Shown here: positions 40,438-49,251 of the stretch, piece after piece
Position numbering within the stretch: the first letter of the stretch is position 1
How the letters are laid out: each line of letters starts with the position of its first letter
NCBI GenBank assembly: GCA_963836785.1
Contig: CAWIKW010000025.1
Location: forward strand, 248,001 to 312,000
DNA: 64,000 nucleotides
Direction: 5' to 3'
Source: DASQPR01 sp963836785
GTDB taxonomy: Bacteria > Actinomycetota > Actinomycetes > Mycobacteriales > Micromonosporaceae
Notes under the pieces: model-generated
Told to the model about the DNA's origin: nothing
The model's database searches: none
What the model saw: the letters and a program-made list of their open reading frames with translations, nothing else
Made by a program: the position numbers and the translations under genes

Positions 40438-42157
40438 TCCGTACCCCCTTTGGACCGTCCCCGGACGACCGCGCGGCATCCACGATGCCATCGAATTCGA
40501 CCGGGAAGCTGGCGTATTCGGCGCGGGCCAGACCGCCGGCGGAAGCCACGCTCAACGTACGCCCGTCACCTGTTGGATCCGGCAGCACCCGGAACCAGAT
40601 GCGCCGGCGCCGGCCGGTGAGCGAGAACAGCAGCCCGATGAACAGGGCGATCGCGCCGCCGAGCACCAACTTCTGGCCCGGGTCGTAGCGCATGTCCAGC
40701 GTCGCAAACTGCTGCGTGCCGACGAACTCGACGCTCGAACCGTCATCCAGCTTCGCGGTCTGGCCCGGGCGTAGGCGCAGCGGGTCGTTCGCGTCGACGG
40801 CCTTGAGCGCGCCCGAGTCGATCTGCGACTGGTCGAGGGAGTAGACCGAGTGCGGTATGCCGCCGTCGAGCCCCAGGTCACCGCGGTAGGCGACCAGCAC
40901 GAGGAGCGGACTATTCGCGGCCGGGAAGACCGAGGCCGACACGTCGGCGGAAGTACCTGATGGCGCCGTCGGGTAGAAGAAGCCTTGGAATCCGACCTGT
41001 TGCTTCACGAACGTCTTCGGGTCGACGTTCGAGTGCGTCGTCGGGTTGATGTTGACATCCGGGAACGCGATCGCTCCGGTGCTGGTGAAGTTCGGGTCCT
41101 GTGGGAGGAACGGCGCGATCTCGGTGATGCTGTGGCCGTACTTGTCGGTGTACTTCACCACCGGCGCGTACCCGTGGCCGACCAGGTAGACGTTGGCTCC
41201 GGGCAGCCGCAACGGGTGGTTGACCGACAGCGTGTCGGCCTTGGTCGGACCGTCGCCCCGCCCGACCGAATACGACACGGCGGCCGAGTACGCGACCGGC
41301 TGGCCGTCGGACAGGTACGACGCGTGGAAGTTGTTGAGCGTCAAGCAGAACGGCTCGAGGTCGCCGCCGTTCACCCGTGCACCGAGGCTCAGATCGTCGA
41401 GTTGGGTGACGACGTTGCAGAAGCCGTCGTTGCCGGCCACTAGCAGCCGCCCGCCGTGCCAGCCGAACCACGACCCGTACGCGACGCCGATCAACAATGC
41501 CAGCAGCGCGAAGTGGAACAGCAGGTTGCCGGTCTCCTTGACGTAGCCCTTTTCGGCCGAGACTGTCACCGACCCGTCCGCCTGCGAACGCACCACCGTG
41601 CGGTAGCGCCGCGCCTTCAACAGCGTCCGAAGCCGCGCGGCCGCCTCGGGCGGTGAGCCGGCCAGCTCCAGCGACGATGCGGATACCGGCAGCCGGTGCA
41701 GTCGCGACGGGGCGTCCGGCGGCACCCGTCTGATCGCGATGAGGTGGCCCTTGAGCCGCGGCAGTAGGCAGCCGACCAGCGAGACGAACAGCAGCAGGTA
41801 GATCGCGGAGAACCAGACCGACGCGAACACGTTGAACGCGCCGATGCGGTCGAGCAGCGGCCCGATCGTCCGGTGGGCCTGCAGGTAGGCCGTGACCTTG
41901 TCCGCGTTCAGTTTTTCCTGCGGCAGCAGCGAGCCCGGAATGGCCGCGATGGCGAGCAGGAAGAGCAGCATCAATGCCGTACGCATGCTGGTCAGACCGC
42001 GCCATGACCGCCGTACGAACGACACCGCCGCCCGGGCGCCGGCACCGCCGCCGGGTGGCGCCGACTCCGGTGCGCGATCTTGGGTCACCGTCCAGTCGGC
42101 GCCCTCGGCCGTCTCGGGTGTGTCCGGGGCCGAACGCTGCTGCTGTACGTCGGTCAT
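40430..42157 (-). CDS. resB: Cytochrome c biogenesis protein ResB
   Basis: System II cytochrome c synthetase subunit, 575 residues, which with CcsB moves haem to apocytochrome. Three N-terminal helices (around TALMLLFLLAIAAIPGSLLP, WFSAIYLLLFVSLVGCLLP and GNLLFHFALLALLIGVAYG) precede a large outer domain, followed by a last helix (LGGAIALFIGLLFSLTG). The ATG at 42157 shares one base with the ccdA stop; a much longer open frame upstream is only a shadow of ccdA. The N-terminal 50 residues are polar. Confidence 0.95.
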   Translation of the reverse strand: MTDVQQQRSAPDTPETAEGADWTVTQDRAPESAPPGGGAGARAAVSFVRRSWRGLTSMRTALMLLFLLAIAAIPGSLLPQEKLNADKVTAYLQAHRTIGPLLDRIGAFNVFASVWFSAIYLLLFVSLVGCLLPRLKGHLIAIRRVPPDAPSRLHRLPVSASSLELAGSPPEAAARLRTLLKARRYRTVVRSQADGSVTVSAEKGYVKETGNLLFHFALLALLIGVAYGSWFGWHGGRLLVAGNDGFCNVVTQLDDLSLGARVNGGDLEPFCLTLNNFHASYLSDGQPVAYSAAVSYSVGRGDGPTKADTLSVNHPLRLPGANVYLVGHGYAPVVKYTDKYGHSITEIAPFLPQDPNFTSTGAIAFPDVNINPTTHSNVDPKTFVKQQVGFQGFFYPTAPSGTSADVSASVFPAANSPLLVLVAYRGDLGLDGGIPHSVYSLDQSQIDSGALKAVDANDPLRLRPGQTAKLDDGSSVEFVGTQQFATLDMRYDPGQKLVLGGAIALFIGLLFSLTGRRRRIWFRVLPDPTGDGRTLSVASAGGLARAEYASFPVEFDGIVDAARSSGDGPKGVRSG

Positions 42158-43035
42158 CAGATGATCACCGAGCCGGTGCCCACGGTCGCCCGCAGCCAGT
42201 TGATGAAGTCGGTCCAGCCGCCGGTCACCATCGCGATACCCACCACGATCAGCAGCACACCACCGACGCGCGTGACCCATTGGCTGTTGCGCCGGATAAC
42301 CGCGAAAACGCCGAGCAGCCGCCGGAAGCCGAGCCCGAAGGCCAGGAAGGGGAGCCCGAGCCCGACGCAGTAGGCGATGCCGAGCGTCACGGCGCGGCCG
42401 GTCTGTCCGCCGATCGCCGACAACCCGAGCACCGCGCCGAGCGTCGGCGAGATGCACGGCGTCCAGCTGAGCGCGAAAACGGCTCCGAGCACCGGCGCGC
42501 CAGCGAGTCCCGCGGCCGGCAGCTTGCGCACCCGTACCTCGCGTTGCAGTCCCGGGATGAGACCGAGGAACGCACTCCCGAGCACGATCACCAACGCGCC
42601 GACGACGATCTGCACGGTGTCCTCGTAGCGGATCAACGTCCGGCCGAGGCTCGCGGCCACCACGCTCACCAGCGTGAAGATGACGGTGAAACCGGCGATG
42701 AAAAGCAGCGACCCGGCGACGATCCGTCCCCGTACCCGGCGGGTCGACGGCACGACCACATCGGCGGTCGGACGGACCGCGACCGCCGTGCCTCCGGCCG
42801 ACGCGATGTCCGCGGTGCCGGCGGCGTCGACCGCGACCCGCGCGACCCGATTGCCTTTGGGGTCCGTGCCGAGCGCGGCATCGAGGTCCGCGCCGGCGAG
42901 GCCGGTCACATACGAGACATAGCCGGGTACGAGCGGAAGCACGCACGGGGACAGGAAGCTGACCAGGCCGGCCGCGGCCGAGACGCCGACCGCCAGAATC
43001 AGCGGTCCGTCCGATGCGATCGTCGCGAAGCTCAC
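42157..43035 (-). CDS. ccdA: Cytochrome c biogenesis protein CcdA
   Basis: Membrane thiol-disulfide carrier, 292 residues, bringing reducing power across the membrane to the ResA-like protein. The two redox cysteines are Cys31 (SFLSPCVLPLVPGYVSY) and Cys194 (LSWTPCISPTLGAVL). The loop between the first two helices (about residues 50-103) is longer and more polar than in short CcdA proteins. The GTG start overlaps the resA-like stop by 4 bp (GTGA). Confidence 0.95.
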   Translation of the reverse strand: MSFATIASDGPLILAVGVSAAAGLVSFLSPCVLPLVPGYVSYVTGLAGADLDAALGTDPKGNRVARVAVDAAGTADIASAGGTAVAVRPTADVVVPSTRRVRGRIVAGSLLFIAGFTVIFTLVSVVAASLGRTLIRYEDTVQIVVGALVIVLGSAFLGLIPGLQREVRVRKLPAAGLAGAPVLGAVFALSWTPCISPTLGAVLGLSAIGGQTGRAVTLGIAYCVGLGLPFLAFGLGFRRLLGVFAVIRRNSQWVTRVGGVLLIVVGIAMVTGGWTDFINWLRATVGTGSVII

Positions 43036-43607
43036 GACGCTGCCGCGATCATGTCGGTCAACTGTTTCGCGGTGATCGAGCCGAGGTGGATGGCCGCGAT
43101 GTGCCCGCTCGCGTCGATGACCAGCGTGCTCGGGATCGCCGACGGCGGCACCTGGGCGAACTGCAGAGCGACCCGGCCGGAGGGATCGAAGACGCTCGGG
43201 TAAGTGATGCCGTGCGCCTGGTCGTACGCGTTCGCGGGGTCGTGCTCGTCGCGGATGTTCACGCCGACGAACTTCACGCCCGCGTTTTCCGTCGCGGCAT
43301 GGACGCTCTGCAGGTCGGCGGCCTCCTTGCGGCACGGCGCGCACCACGAACCCCAGAAGTTCATGACGACGACGTGGCCGCGGTCGCTGGCCAACGTGTA
43401 CGTCGTGCCGTCCAACAACGTGCCGTCGACCGCCGGCGCCGCCGGGCGCTGGCTCGTCGGATAGATCTTCGTTGCCGCCGCCGCCGATACGAATCCGTTG
43501 TCGGAGCCGTTCATCTGGTTGACCGCGTCGTTTCCGGCGGTGCAGCCGGCGACGGCGATCATCGCGCCACACGCGATCGCGGCCACGACGAACAGGCGGC
43601 GGCGCAC
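43032..43607 (-). CDS. resA: ResA/TlpA-like thiol-disulfide lipoprotein
   Basis: Extracytoplasmic thioredoxin-fold protein, 191 residues, that reduces the haem-binding cysteines of apocytochrome c. It has a lipoprotein signal with Cys22 (VAGC) and the active site WCAPC (Cys89, Cys92). The fold continues with FVGVNIRDEHDPANAYDQ and ends with the cis-Pro region IPSTLVIDASGHI. It receives electrons from CcdA, encoded next. The GTG start lies 1 bp after the phosphatase stop. Confidence 0.93.
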   Translation of the reverse strand: MRRRLFVVAAIACGAMIAVAGCTAGNDAVNQMNGSDNGFVSAAAATKIYPTSQRPAAPAVDGTLLDGTTYTLASDRGHVVVMNFWGSWCAPCRKEAADLQSVHAATENAGVKFVGVNIRDEHDPANAYDQAHGITYPSVFDPSGRVALQFAQVPPSAIPSTLVIDASGHIAAIHLGSITAKQLTDMIAAAS

Positions 43608-43608
43608 G

Positions 43609-44262
43609 TCAAGCGCCCTTGGCCGTACGGGCGGTGGACGACAGCGAGATCAGGTGGGCGGCCGGTTCGGCGTACCCGATGCCCGAGATCTTCGTGCCGG
43701 TGAAATGGAACGACGTGATGCTGGCCAGGGCGGCCTGCCGCTTACGCGGATCGTGGAACAGCCGCCTGCGCTCGGCGTAGCAGCGCAGCATCCAGATCGG
43801 CAGCTGATGGGAGACGCATACCGCCTCGTGACCCTCGGCGCGCTCGCGGGCCGCCTCCAGCGCGGCGTACATGCGCTGGGCGATCTGTTGGTAGGGCTCG
43901 CCCCACGACGGCGTGATCGGGTTGCGCAGCGCCCACCAGTTGCGCGGATCGCGTAGGGCGCCGTCGCCGACCGAAACACGCTTGCCCTCGAATACGTTCG
44001 CGCTCTCGATCAGCCGATCGTCAACCGCGATCGGCAGCTTGAACTCCGCCGCGAACGGCTCGGCCGTCTGCTGTGCACGCTCAAGCGGACTCGCGACGAG
44101 ATAGGTCACGTCATGCCCGGCCAGATATTCGGCCGCCGCCTTGGCCATCTGCACGCCGAGCTCGGAGAGCCGAAAGCCGGGCAGCCGGCCGTAGAGCACC
44201 TTCTCCGGGTTGTAGACCTCGCCGTGCCGCATCATGTGCACGATCGTCGTCGGCGCGGTCAC
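43609..44262 (-). CDS. Histidine phosphatase superfamily protein
   Basis: Phosphoglycerate-mutase-like protein of 217 residues. The catalytic RHG motif is in MMRHGEVYNPE, the second His in VCVSHQLPIWML and the Arg/Glu of the family in SPLERAQQTAEPF. It overlaps hemL by 4 bp (GTGA) and precedes the resA-like gene by 1 bp, so it belongs to the haem/cytochrome operon. A phosphatase at this place is also known in Streptomyces; its substrate is unknown. Confidence 0.9.
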   Translation of the reverse strand: MTAPTTIVHMMRHGEVYNPEKVLYGRLPGFRLSELGVQMAKAAAEYLAGHDVTYLVASPLERAQQTAEPFAAEFKLPIAVDDRLIESANVFEGKRVSVGDGALRDPRNWWALRNPITPSWGEPYQQIAQRMYAALEAARERAEGHEAVCVSHQLPIWMLRCYAERRRLFHDPRKRQAALASITSFHFTGTKISGIGYAEPAAHLISLSSTARTAKGA

Positions 44263-45599
44263 TGAACCCCCTGCGCTGCCTGGGCCGCGGCGCGGGCGGC
44301 GACCGGCAGGACCGCCGCCAACCGATCCAGTGCCTCGTCGTCGATCGCGGTCGATACGAACCATGCCTCGTACGCGCTCGGCGGCAGGTACACGCCACCG
44401 GCCAGCATGGCGTGGAAGAACGCCTTGTACGCCCCGACGTTCTGCGTCTTCGCGTCGTCGTAGTTGGCCACGTCGCGATCGGCGAAAAACACCGAGAACA
44501 TGTTGCCGGCGGTCGACACCCGGTGCGGCACGCCCTCCTTGGCGAGCGCATCGGTCGCGATGCCTTGGATCGTCGCCGAAGTCTCGTCCAGCCGTGCGTA
44601 GACGTCGGCCGTTGCCAGCCGGAGCGTCGCGAGGCCGGCCGCGCAGGCGAGCGGGTTTCCGGACAACGTACCGGCCTGGTAGACCGGGCCGGCCGGGGCG
44701 AGTCGGGACATGATCTCCGTACGGCCGCCGAACGCCGCCGCCGGTAGTCCGCCGCCCATCACCTTGCCGAACGTGTAGAGATCGGCCGGCGCTGGGTCGA
44801 GAGCCGACCAGCCGCCCGGCGAGACACGGAAGCCGGTCATCACCTCGTCGACGATCAGCAGGGCGCCGTGCCGGTGAGCGATATCGGCGAGCTTGCCGTT
44901 GAACCCGTCCCGCGGAGCGACGACGCCCATGTTGCCGGCGGCCGCCTCGGTGATGATCGCCGCGATCGTGTCACCGGATTCGGCGAACGCAGCCTCGACC
45001 GCGGCCACGTCGTTGTACGGCACCACGATCGTCTCGCTGGTCTCGGCGCCGGTGACACCGGGCGAGTCGGGCAGGGCGAGCGTGGCGACACCCGAGCCGG
45101 CCGCGGCGAGCAGCGCGTCGACGTGACCGTGGTAGCAGCCGGCGAACTTCACGATCTTCGAGCGGCCGGTGAAGCCGCGGGCGAGACGGATCGCCGACAT
45201 CGTCGCCTCGGTGCCGGAGTTGACCAGGCGAACCTGGTCGACCGGCGTACGCGCCACGATCTCCTCGGCCAGGTCGACTTCACCCGGCGTCGGCGTCCCG
45301 AAGCTCGTCCCGTGGCTCGCGGCGGTCGTGACCGCGTCCACCACCGCCGGGTGCGCGTGCCCCATGATCAGCGGGCCCCAGGAGCACACCAGGTCGACGT
45401 ACCGGCGGCCGTCGGCGTCGGTCAGCCAGCAACCGGAGCCGTTGACCATGAATCGAGGTGTGCCGCCGACTGCCTGGAATGCGCGGACGGGTGAGTTGAC
45501 CCCGCCCGGCACGATGGCGCGAGCGCGGTCGAACAGAAGCGCGGAGGCGGGGGCTTCGGCGGGGTAGAAGCCGGCCTCGGCAATGTCGTTATCTGCCAC
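44259..45599 (-). CDS. hemL: Glutamate-1-semialdehyde 2,1-aminomutase
   Basis: PLP enzyme of 446 residues that makes 5-aminolevulinate, the tetrapyrrole precursor. The PLP lysine is Lys279 in LYTFGKVMGGGLP. Family segments include VPGGVNSPVRAF, NSGTEATMSAIRLAR and KFAGCYHGHVD. It is the first gene of a run leading to cytochrome c maturation (hemL, phosphatase, resA, ccdA, resB, ccsB), which links haem supply with haem attachment. The GTG start has no clear ribosome site. Confidence 0.97.
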   Translation of the reverse strand: MADNDIAEAGFYPAEAPASALLFDRARAIVPGGVNSPVRAFQAVGGTPRFMVNGSGCWLTDADGRRYVDLVCSWGPLIMGHAHPAVVDAVTTAASHGTSFGTPTPGEVDLAEEIVARTPVDQVRLVNSGTEATMSAIRLARGFTGRSKIVKFAGCYHGHVDALLAAAGSGVATLALPDSPGVTGAETSETIVVPYNDVAAVEAAFAESGDTIAAIITEAAAGNMGVVAPRDGFNGKLADIAHRHGALLIVDEVMTGFRVSPGGWSALDPAPADLYTFGKVMGGGLPAAAFGGRTEIMSRLAPAGPVYQAGTLSGNPLACAAGLATLRLATADVYARLDETSATIQGIATDALAKEGVPHRVSTAGNMFSVFFADRDVANYDDAKTQNVGAYKAFFHAMLAGGVYLPPSAYEAWFVSTAIDDEALDRLAAVLPVAARAAAQAAQGVQ

Positions 45600-45705
45600 A
45601 GCCCGACCAGTATGTCAAGACCATCTCGCGTCGCCGCCGCACCCCCTGGACGGCGGTAACGCATCACGCGTCGCCGCGCACGGTCGGCCGCGGTCCGGCT
45701 CGCTC

Positions 45706-45797
45706 ATGATCCACTGCGGTGGACGATGACGGCCACGGAAGCGACCGCAAGCGACCAACGCAGTGGATCATAAAACGGCACCGCGGTGGATCATGAA
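45706..45797. terminator. Inverted repeat with ATGATCCACTGCG arms
   Basis: ATGATCCACTGCG (45706-45718) is exactly matched by its reverse complement at 45759-45771, and a second partner for the outer 11 bases (GTGGATCATGA) follows near 45787-45797. The left part closely resembles the repeat at 12525. It lies between the end of the oligopeptidase gene and the start of hemL, both on the minus strand, which fits a terminator. Confidence 0.55.
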
Positions 45798-45805
45798 GCG
45801 GTGAG

Positions 45806-47911
45806 TCAGGCGAGACCGACCCGATCGAGGATCCAGGACGAGATGAATGCCTCCTCGCGCCAGGAGTTGTAGCGCCCGCTCGGTCCGCCGTGTCCGGCGC
45901 CCATCTCCGTTTTCAGCAGCACACTCGTCTTGGGTGACCGCTCGCGGATGCGCGCGACCCACTTCGTCGGCTCGGCGTAGCTCACCCGCGTGTCGTTCAG
46001 GCTGCCGAGCACCAGCAGCGGCGGGAACTCGCGGTCGGTCACGTTCTCGTACGGGCTGTACGCCTTCATGTAGGCGTACACCGCCGGATCGGCGACCGGA
46101 TTACCCCACTCCTCCCATTCGGTGACCGTGAGCGGCATCGACGGGTCGAGGATCGTGGTGAGCGCGTCGACGAACGGGACCACGGCCACCACGCCGCCGA
46201 ACGCGTCCGGGGCGATCGTCACCGAAGCGCCGACGAGCAGCCCACCGGCCGAGCCGCCGCGCGCGATGGTCAGCGTCGGCGACGTCCAGCCGGTCGTGGC
46301 CAGGTGCCGCGCACAGGTCACGAAGTCGGTGAACGTGTTCCGCTTCGCGAGCAGCTTCCCGTCCTCGTACCACTGCCGGCCCATCTCACCGCCGCCACGG
46401 ATGTGTGCGATCGCGTAGACGACGCCACGGTCGATCATCGACAGCCGCGGGATGGAGAAGTGCGGGTCGATCGAATACTCGTACGAGCCGTAGCCGTAGA
46501 GGACCAGTGGGGCCGAGCCGTCGCGCGGTGTGCCCGGCTTGCAGACGATCGAGATCGGCACCCGGGTGCCGTCCTCCGCGACGGCCCACTCGCGATGCTG
46601 CTCGTAGTCTTCCGGGCGGTAAGGACGGCCGCTGGTATCCGGGCGTACCGGCCGGATCTTGCGTAGCGTGAGCTGCCCGGTGGCGAGGTCGCAGTCGTAG
46701 ATGGAGTCCGGCGTGACCAGCGACGTGTATTCGAGCCGAAACGAGCGGGTGTCGTAATCCGGGGTCGAATCGACGCCAACCGTGTAGATCGGTTCGGGAA
46801 AGTCGATGTCGTAGGGCGAGCCGCCGCCGGACGGCAGCACCCGCAAGCCGGTCAGACCGTTGCGGCGCAGCGTCACGACAAGGTGATCGGCGAACGCGTC
46901 GACGGCCAGCAGGCGAGTGCCCGGCTCGTACGGCAGCAGTGGCGTCCACTCGCCCGGCGCGGACACCGGCGTGGTCGCGAGCGCGTAGTCGAGCGCACCG
47001 TCGTTGTGCAGGATCACGAAGCGGTCGCCCTGATGCGCGACTTCGTATTCGACGCCGTCGCGGCGCGCCGCGATGAGCGTTGGCTCGCCCAGCGGCGCGT
47101 CGGCCGGCAGGAAGCGGTACTCGGACGTGATCTTGCTCGACGACCCGACGATCAGGAACTGCTCCGAACGGGTCAGCTCGACGCCGACGAAGAACCGTTC
47201 GTCGGGGTCCTCGTAGACGAGTTCGTCCTTGGTCGTCGGCGTGCCGATCACGTGCCGCCACACCTGGTAGGGCCGCCACGCGTCGTCGACGCGGATGTAG
47301 AAGAGCACCGAAGCGTCGGCCGACCAGGCCGAACCGTGCCCGACGGCGACGATCTCGTCATCGAGGAGTTCGCCGGTGGCCAGGTTGCGGATCCGTACGG
47401 TGTAGCGCTCGTCGCCGGAGTAGTCGCTCGAGTAGGCGAGCCAGTTGCCGTCGGGGCTCACGTCGAACGTGCCGAGCGCGAAGAAGTCGTGCCCCTGGGC
47501 CAACTCGTTCCCGTCCAGGAGGACGTCCTCGCCGGGCAGTGGCTGGCCATCGGTCGGCAGCGGCGGCACATCGCCACCATCGCCGGTCGTGACCGGCACG
47601 CGGCACTGGATGCCGTACTGCTTGCCCTCTTCGGTGCGGGTGTAATACCAGAAGCCGTGGTGGCGCACCGGAAGCGACAGATCCGTCTCCAGGGTGCGCG
47701 TCTTGATCTCGGTGAACAACGTCTCGCGCAGTTCGGCGAGGTGGGCGGTGGCCGCCTCGGTGTAGGCGTTCTCCGCGGTGAGGTAGGCGATCGTCGCCGG
47801 ATCTTCGCGGTCGGCGAGCCAGGCGTATTCGTCGCTGCGGGTGTCACCGTGGAAAGTCCACTCGGCAGGTCGACGGTCGGCAACGGGCGGCTGGGTAGGC
47901 GTCTCGGTCAC
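45806..47911 (-). CDS. ptrB: Oligopeptidase B (S9 prolyl oligopeptidase family)
   Basis: Cytoplasmic serine peptidase of 701 residues. An N-terminal seven-bladed propeller domain (DEYAWLADREDP at the start is typical) precedes the hydrolase domain: oxyanion/elbow region YGYGSYEYSIDPHFS, catalytic Ser554 in RGGSAGGLL, an Asp in LVLGSLNDTRVSY, and His in EMGAGHGGPSGR. This combination matches oligopeptidase B, which cleaves after basic residues in short peptides. No signal peptide. A TAACGT hexamer lies 8 nt before the GTG start. Confidence 0.93.
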   Translation of the reverse strand: MTETPTQPPVADRRPAEWTFHGDTRSDEYAWLADREDPATIAYLTAENAYTEAATAHLAELRETLFTEIKTRTLETDLSLPVRHHGFWYYTRTEEGKQYGIQCRVPVTTGDGGDVPPLPTDGQPLPGEDVLLDGNELAQGHDFFALGTFDVSPDGNWLAYSSDYSGDERYTVRIRNLATGELLDDEIVAVGHGSAWSADASVLFYIRVDDAWRPYQVWRHVIGTPTTKDELVYEDPDERFFVGVELTRSEQFLIVGSSSKITSEYRFLPADAPLGEPTLIAARRDGVEYEVAHQGDRFVILHNDGALDYALATTPVSAPGEWTPLLPYEPGTRLLAVDAFADHLVVTLRRNGLTGLRVLPSGGGSPYDIDFPEPIYTVGVDSTPDYDTRSFRLEYTSLVTPDSIYDCDLATGQLTLRKIRPVRPDTSGRPYRPEDYEQHREWAVAEDGTRVPISIVCKPGTPRDGSAPLVLYGYGSYEYSIDPHFSIPRLSMIDRGVVYAIAHIRGGGEMGRQWYEDGKLLAKRNTFTDFVTCARHLATTGWTSPTLTIARGGSAGGLLVGASVTIAPDAFGGVVAVVPFVDALTTILDPSMPLTVTEWEEWGNPVADPAVYAYMKAYSPYENVTDREFPPLLVLGSLNDTRVSYAEPTKWVARIRERSPKTSVLLKTEMGAGHGGPSGRYNSWREEAFISSWILDRVGLA

Positions 47912-48003
47912 GAGCAGGAACGTTACCGCCGAGCCCGTCGCACCGTTATCCGCGAGGGTTCGGTCGAGGGTTCGTCAGTCTTTATCTGCGGAAAGACACT
48001 GAC

Positions 48004-48009
48004 TACGGT
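48004..48009 (+). promoter_or_regulatory. Putative -10 hexamer for a leaderless hydrolase transcript
   Basis: TACGGT is followed by 6 nt and the ATG at 48016, with no Shine-Dalgarno between. This fits leaderless transcription. The -35 region is not distinctive. Confidence 0.45.
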
Positions 48010-48015
48010 CACGAC

Positions 48016-49008
48016 ATGGGGTCTGCGGCCGGACGGTCACACGCACGCATCGCCGCACTCGCGCTGGTCGCGGCCGCGACTGCACTGGCCCTGCTGGCTT
48101 GCGGTGGTACGGCGAACCGCTCGGCCGCCGCGACCACCGGTCGACCCGCGATGTCGACGTCGGCAGCTCCGCCGACGGTCAGCCCGGCATTCGATCCGGA
48201 GACGTTCGTGCCGCCGCGCGTGGGCACCAGTGCTCTCGTCGCGCGCTTCGGCTACGTACGGTCGGCGTCCCTGCGCCTCGTCACGCAACACGTGGATCGC
48301 GAAGCGACCGTCGTCGTGTCGCAGATTTCGTACGTCGCCGCCGGCAACCGGATCAATGCGCTGCTCGTAGTGCCGGCCCACGATGCGGGTCGCCACCCGG
48401 CGGTCGTCTTCGCGCACGGCGGCGGCCACGAGACGGATGCGTTCCTGGCCGAAGCGACGGCATTGGCCGGACGCGGTTTCGTCTCGGTGCTGCCGGACAT
48501 CCCGTTGACGCTGAACGGTGACGCCACAACCGATTCCGCGTACGTGACCGACGCCGTCATGGCCGAACGCCGCGCGATCGATCTGCTCGTGGCCAGGCCC
48601 GACGTGGACGCGAAGCGGATCGCCTTCGTCGGCCACAGCTGGGGCGCCGAGTTGGCCGCGATCCTGGCCGGCGTCGAGCCCCGGCTGCGCGCGGTCGCGA
48701 TCGTCTGCGGCTGGAGCCGGATGGCCACCGATATGGTCGCCACCGGGATGCCGAGCGACCCGCGGGCGTACATGGGGGTCGTCAGTGTCTTCGACGGCTA
48801 TCGATTCCTCGCCATGCCCGGCCAGCGGCGAGTGCTGATCCAGTACGGCCGGCACGATCCGAACATCCCGACCGCGCAGCGCGCCGAACTGACCCGGTCG
48901 ACGGCCGGAACAAAGATCCGCAAGGACTACGACGCCGGACACGATCTGGTGGCGCTGCCGGCCGCGGCGGCCGACCGGCTCGCCTTCCTGCTCGCCGCCC
49001 TGCACTGA
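48016..49008 (+). CDS. Secreted alpha/beta hydrolase, dienelactone-hydrolase-like lipoprotein
   Basis: Protein of 330 residues with a lipoprotein-like signal (hydrophobic core ALVAAATALALLAC, Cys29) and a Ser/Thr/Ala/Pro linker to about residue 60. The hydrolase fold follows: oxyanion segment VVFAHGGGHETD, nucleophile Ser208 in GHSWG, an acid in QYGRHDPNIP and His in YDAGHDL. It resembles dienelactone hydrolase or acetyl-xylan-esterase-like families; the substrate is unknown. It stands alone and is probably leaderless. Confidence 0.85.
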   Translation: MGSAAGRSHARIAALALVAAATALALLACGGTANRSAAATTGRPAMSTSAAPPTVSPAFDPETFVPPRVGTSALVARFGYVRSASLRLVTQHVDREATVVVSQISYVAAGNRINALLVVPAHDAGRHPAVVFAHGGGHETDAFLAEATALAGRGFVSVLPDIPLTLNGDATTDSAYVTDAVMAERRAIDLLVARPDVDAKRIAFVGHSWGAELAAILAGVEPRLRAVAIVCGWSRMATDMVATGMPSDPRAYMGVVSVFDGYRFLAMPGQRRVLIQYGRHDPNIPTAQRAELTRSTAGTKIRKDYDAGHDLVALPAAAADRLAFLLAALH

Positions 49009-49251
49009 GCGGCACCCGCACAGCGACATCGAGTCGCGCCGACGTCCAAGGCCGGTACCGGGATACGAAAAGTGGCCGCACACTTTGCGCAAATCGGAAG
49101 TCGCGCCTATAGCGGCGGAGCCGTTTTGTGAGTCAAACTCTTCTTGTCGTTTCCTACGACATTTGCACGGTCGTCTGCCAGTAGCGGCGAAGTGGCAGTG
49201 GGTTAGCGAGTCTGGCCATGCCGTTTCGCGTACACGGCTTGGAGGGCTCGC

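Noticed and set aside
42158..42946. Extended ResB frame upstream of 42157
   Set aside because: It is a compositional shadow of ccdA on the same strand; the ATG at 42157 abuts the ccdA stop and begins the real protein.
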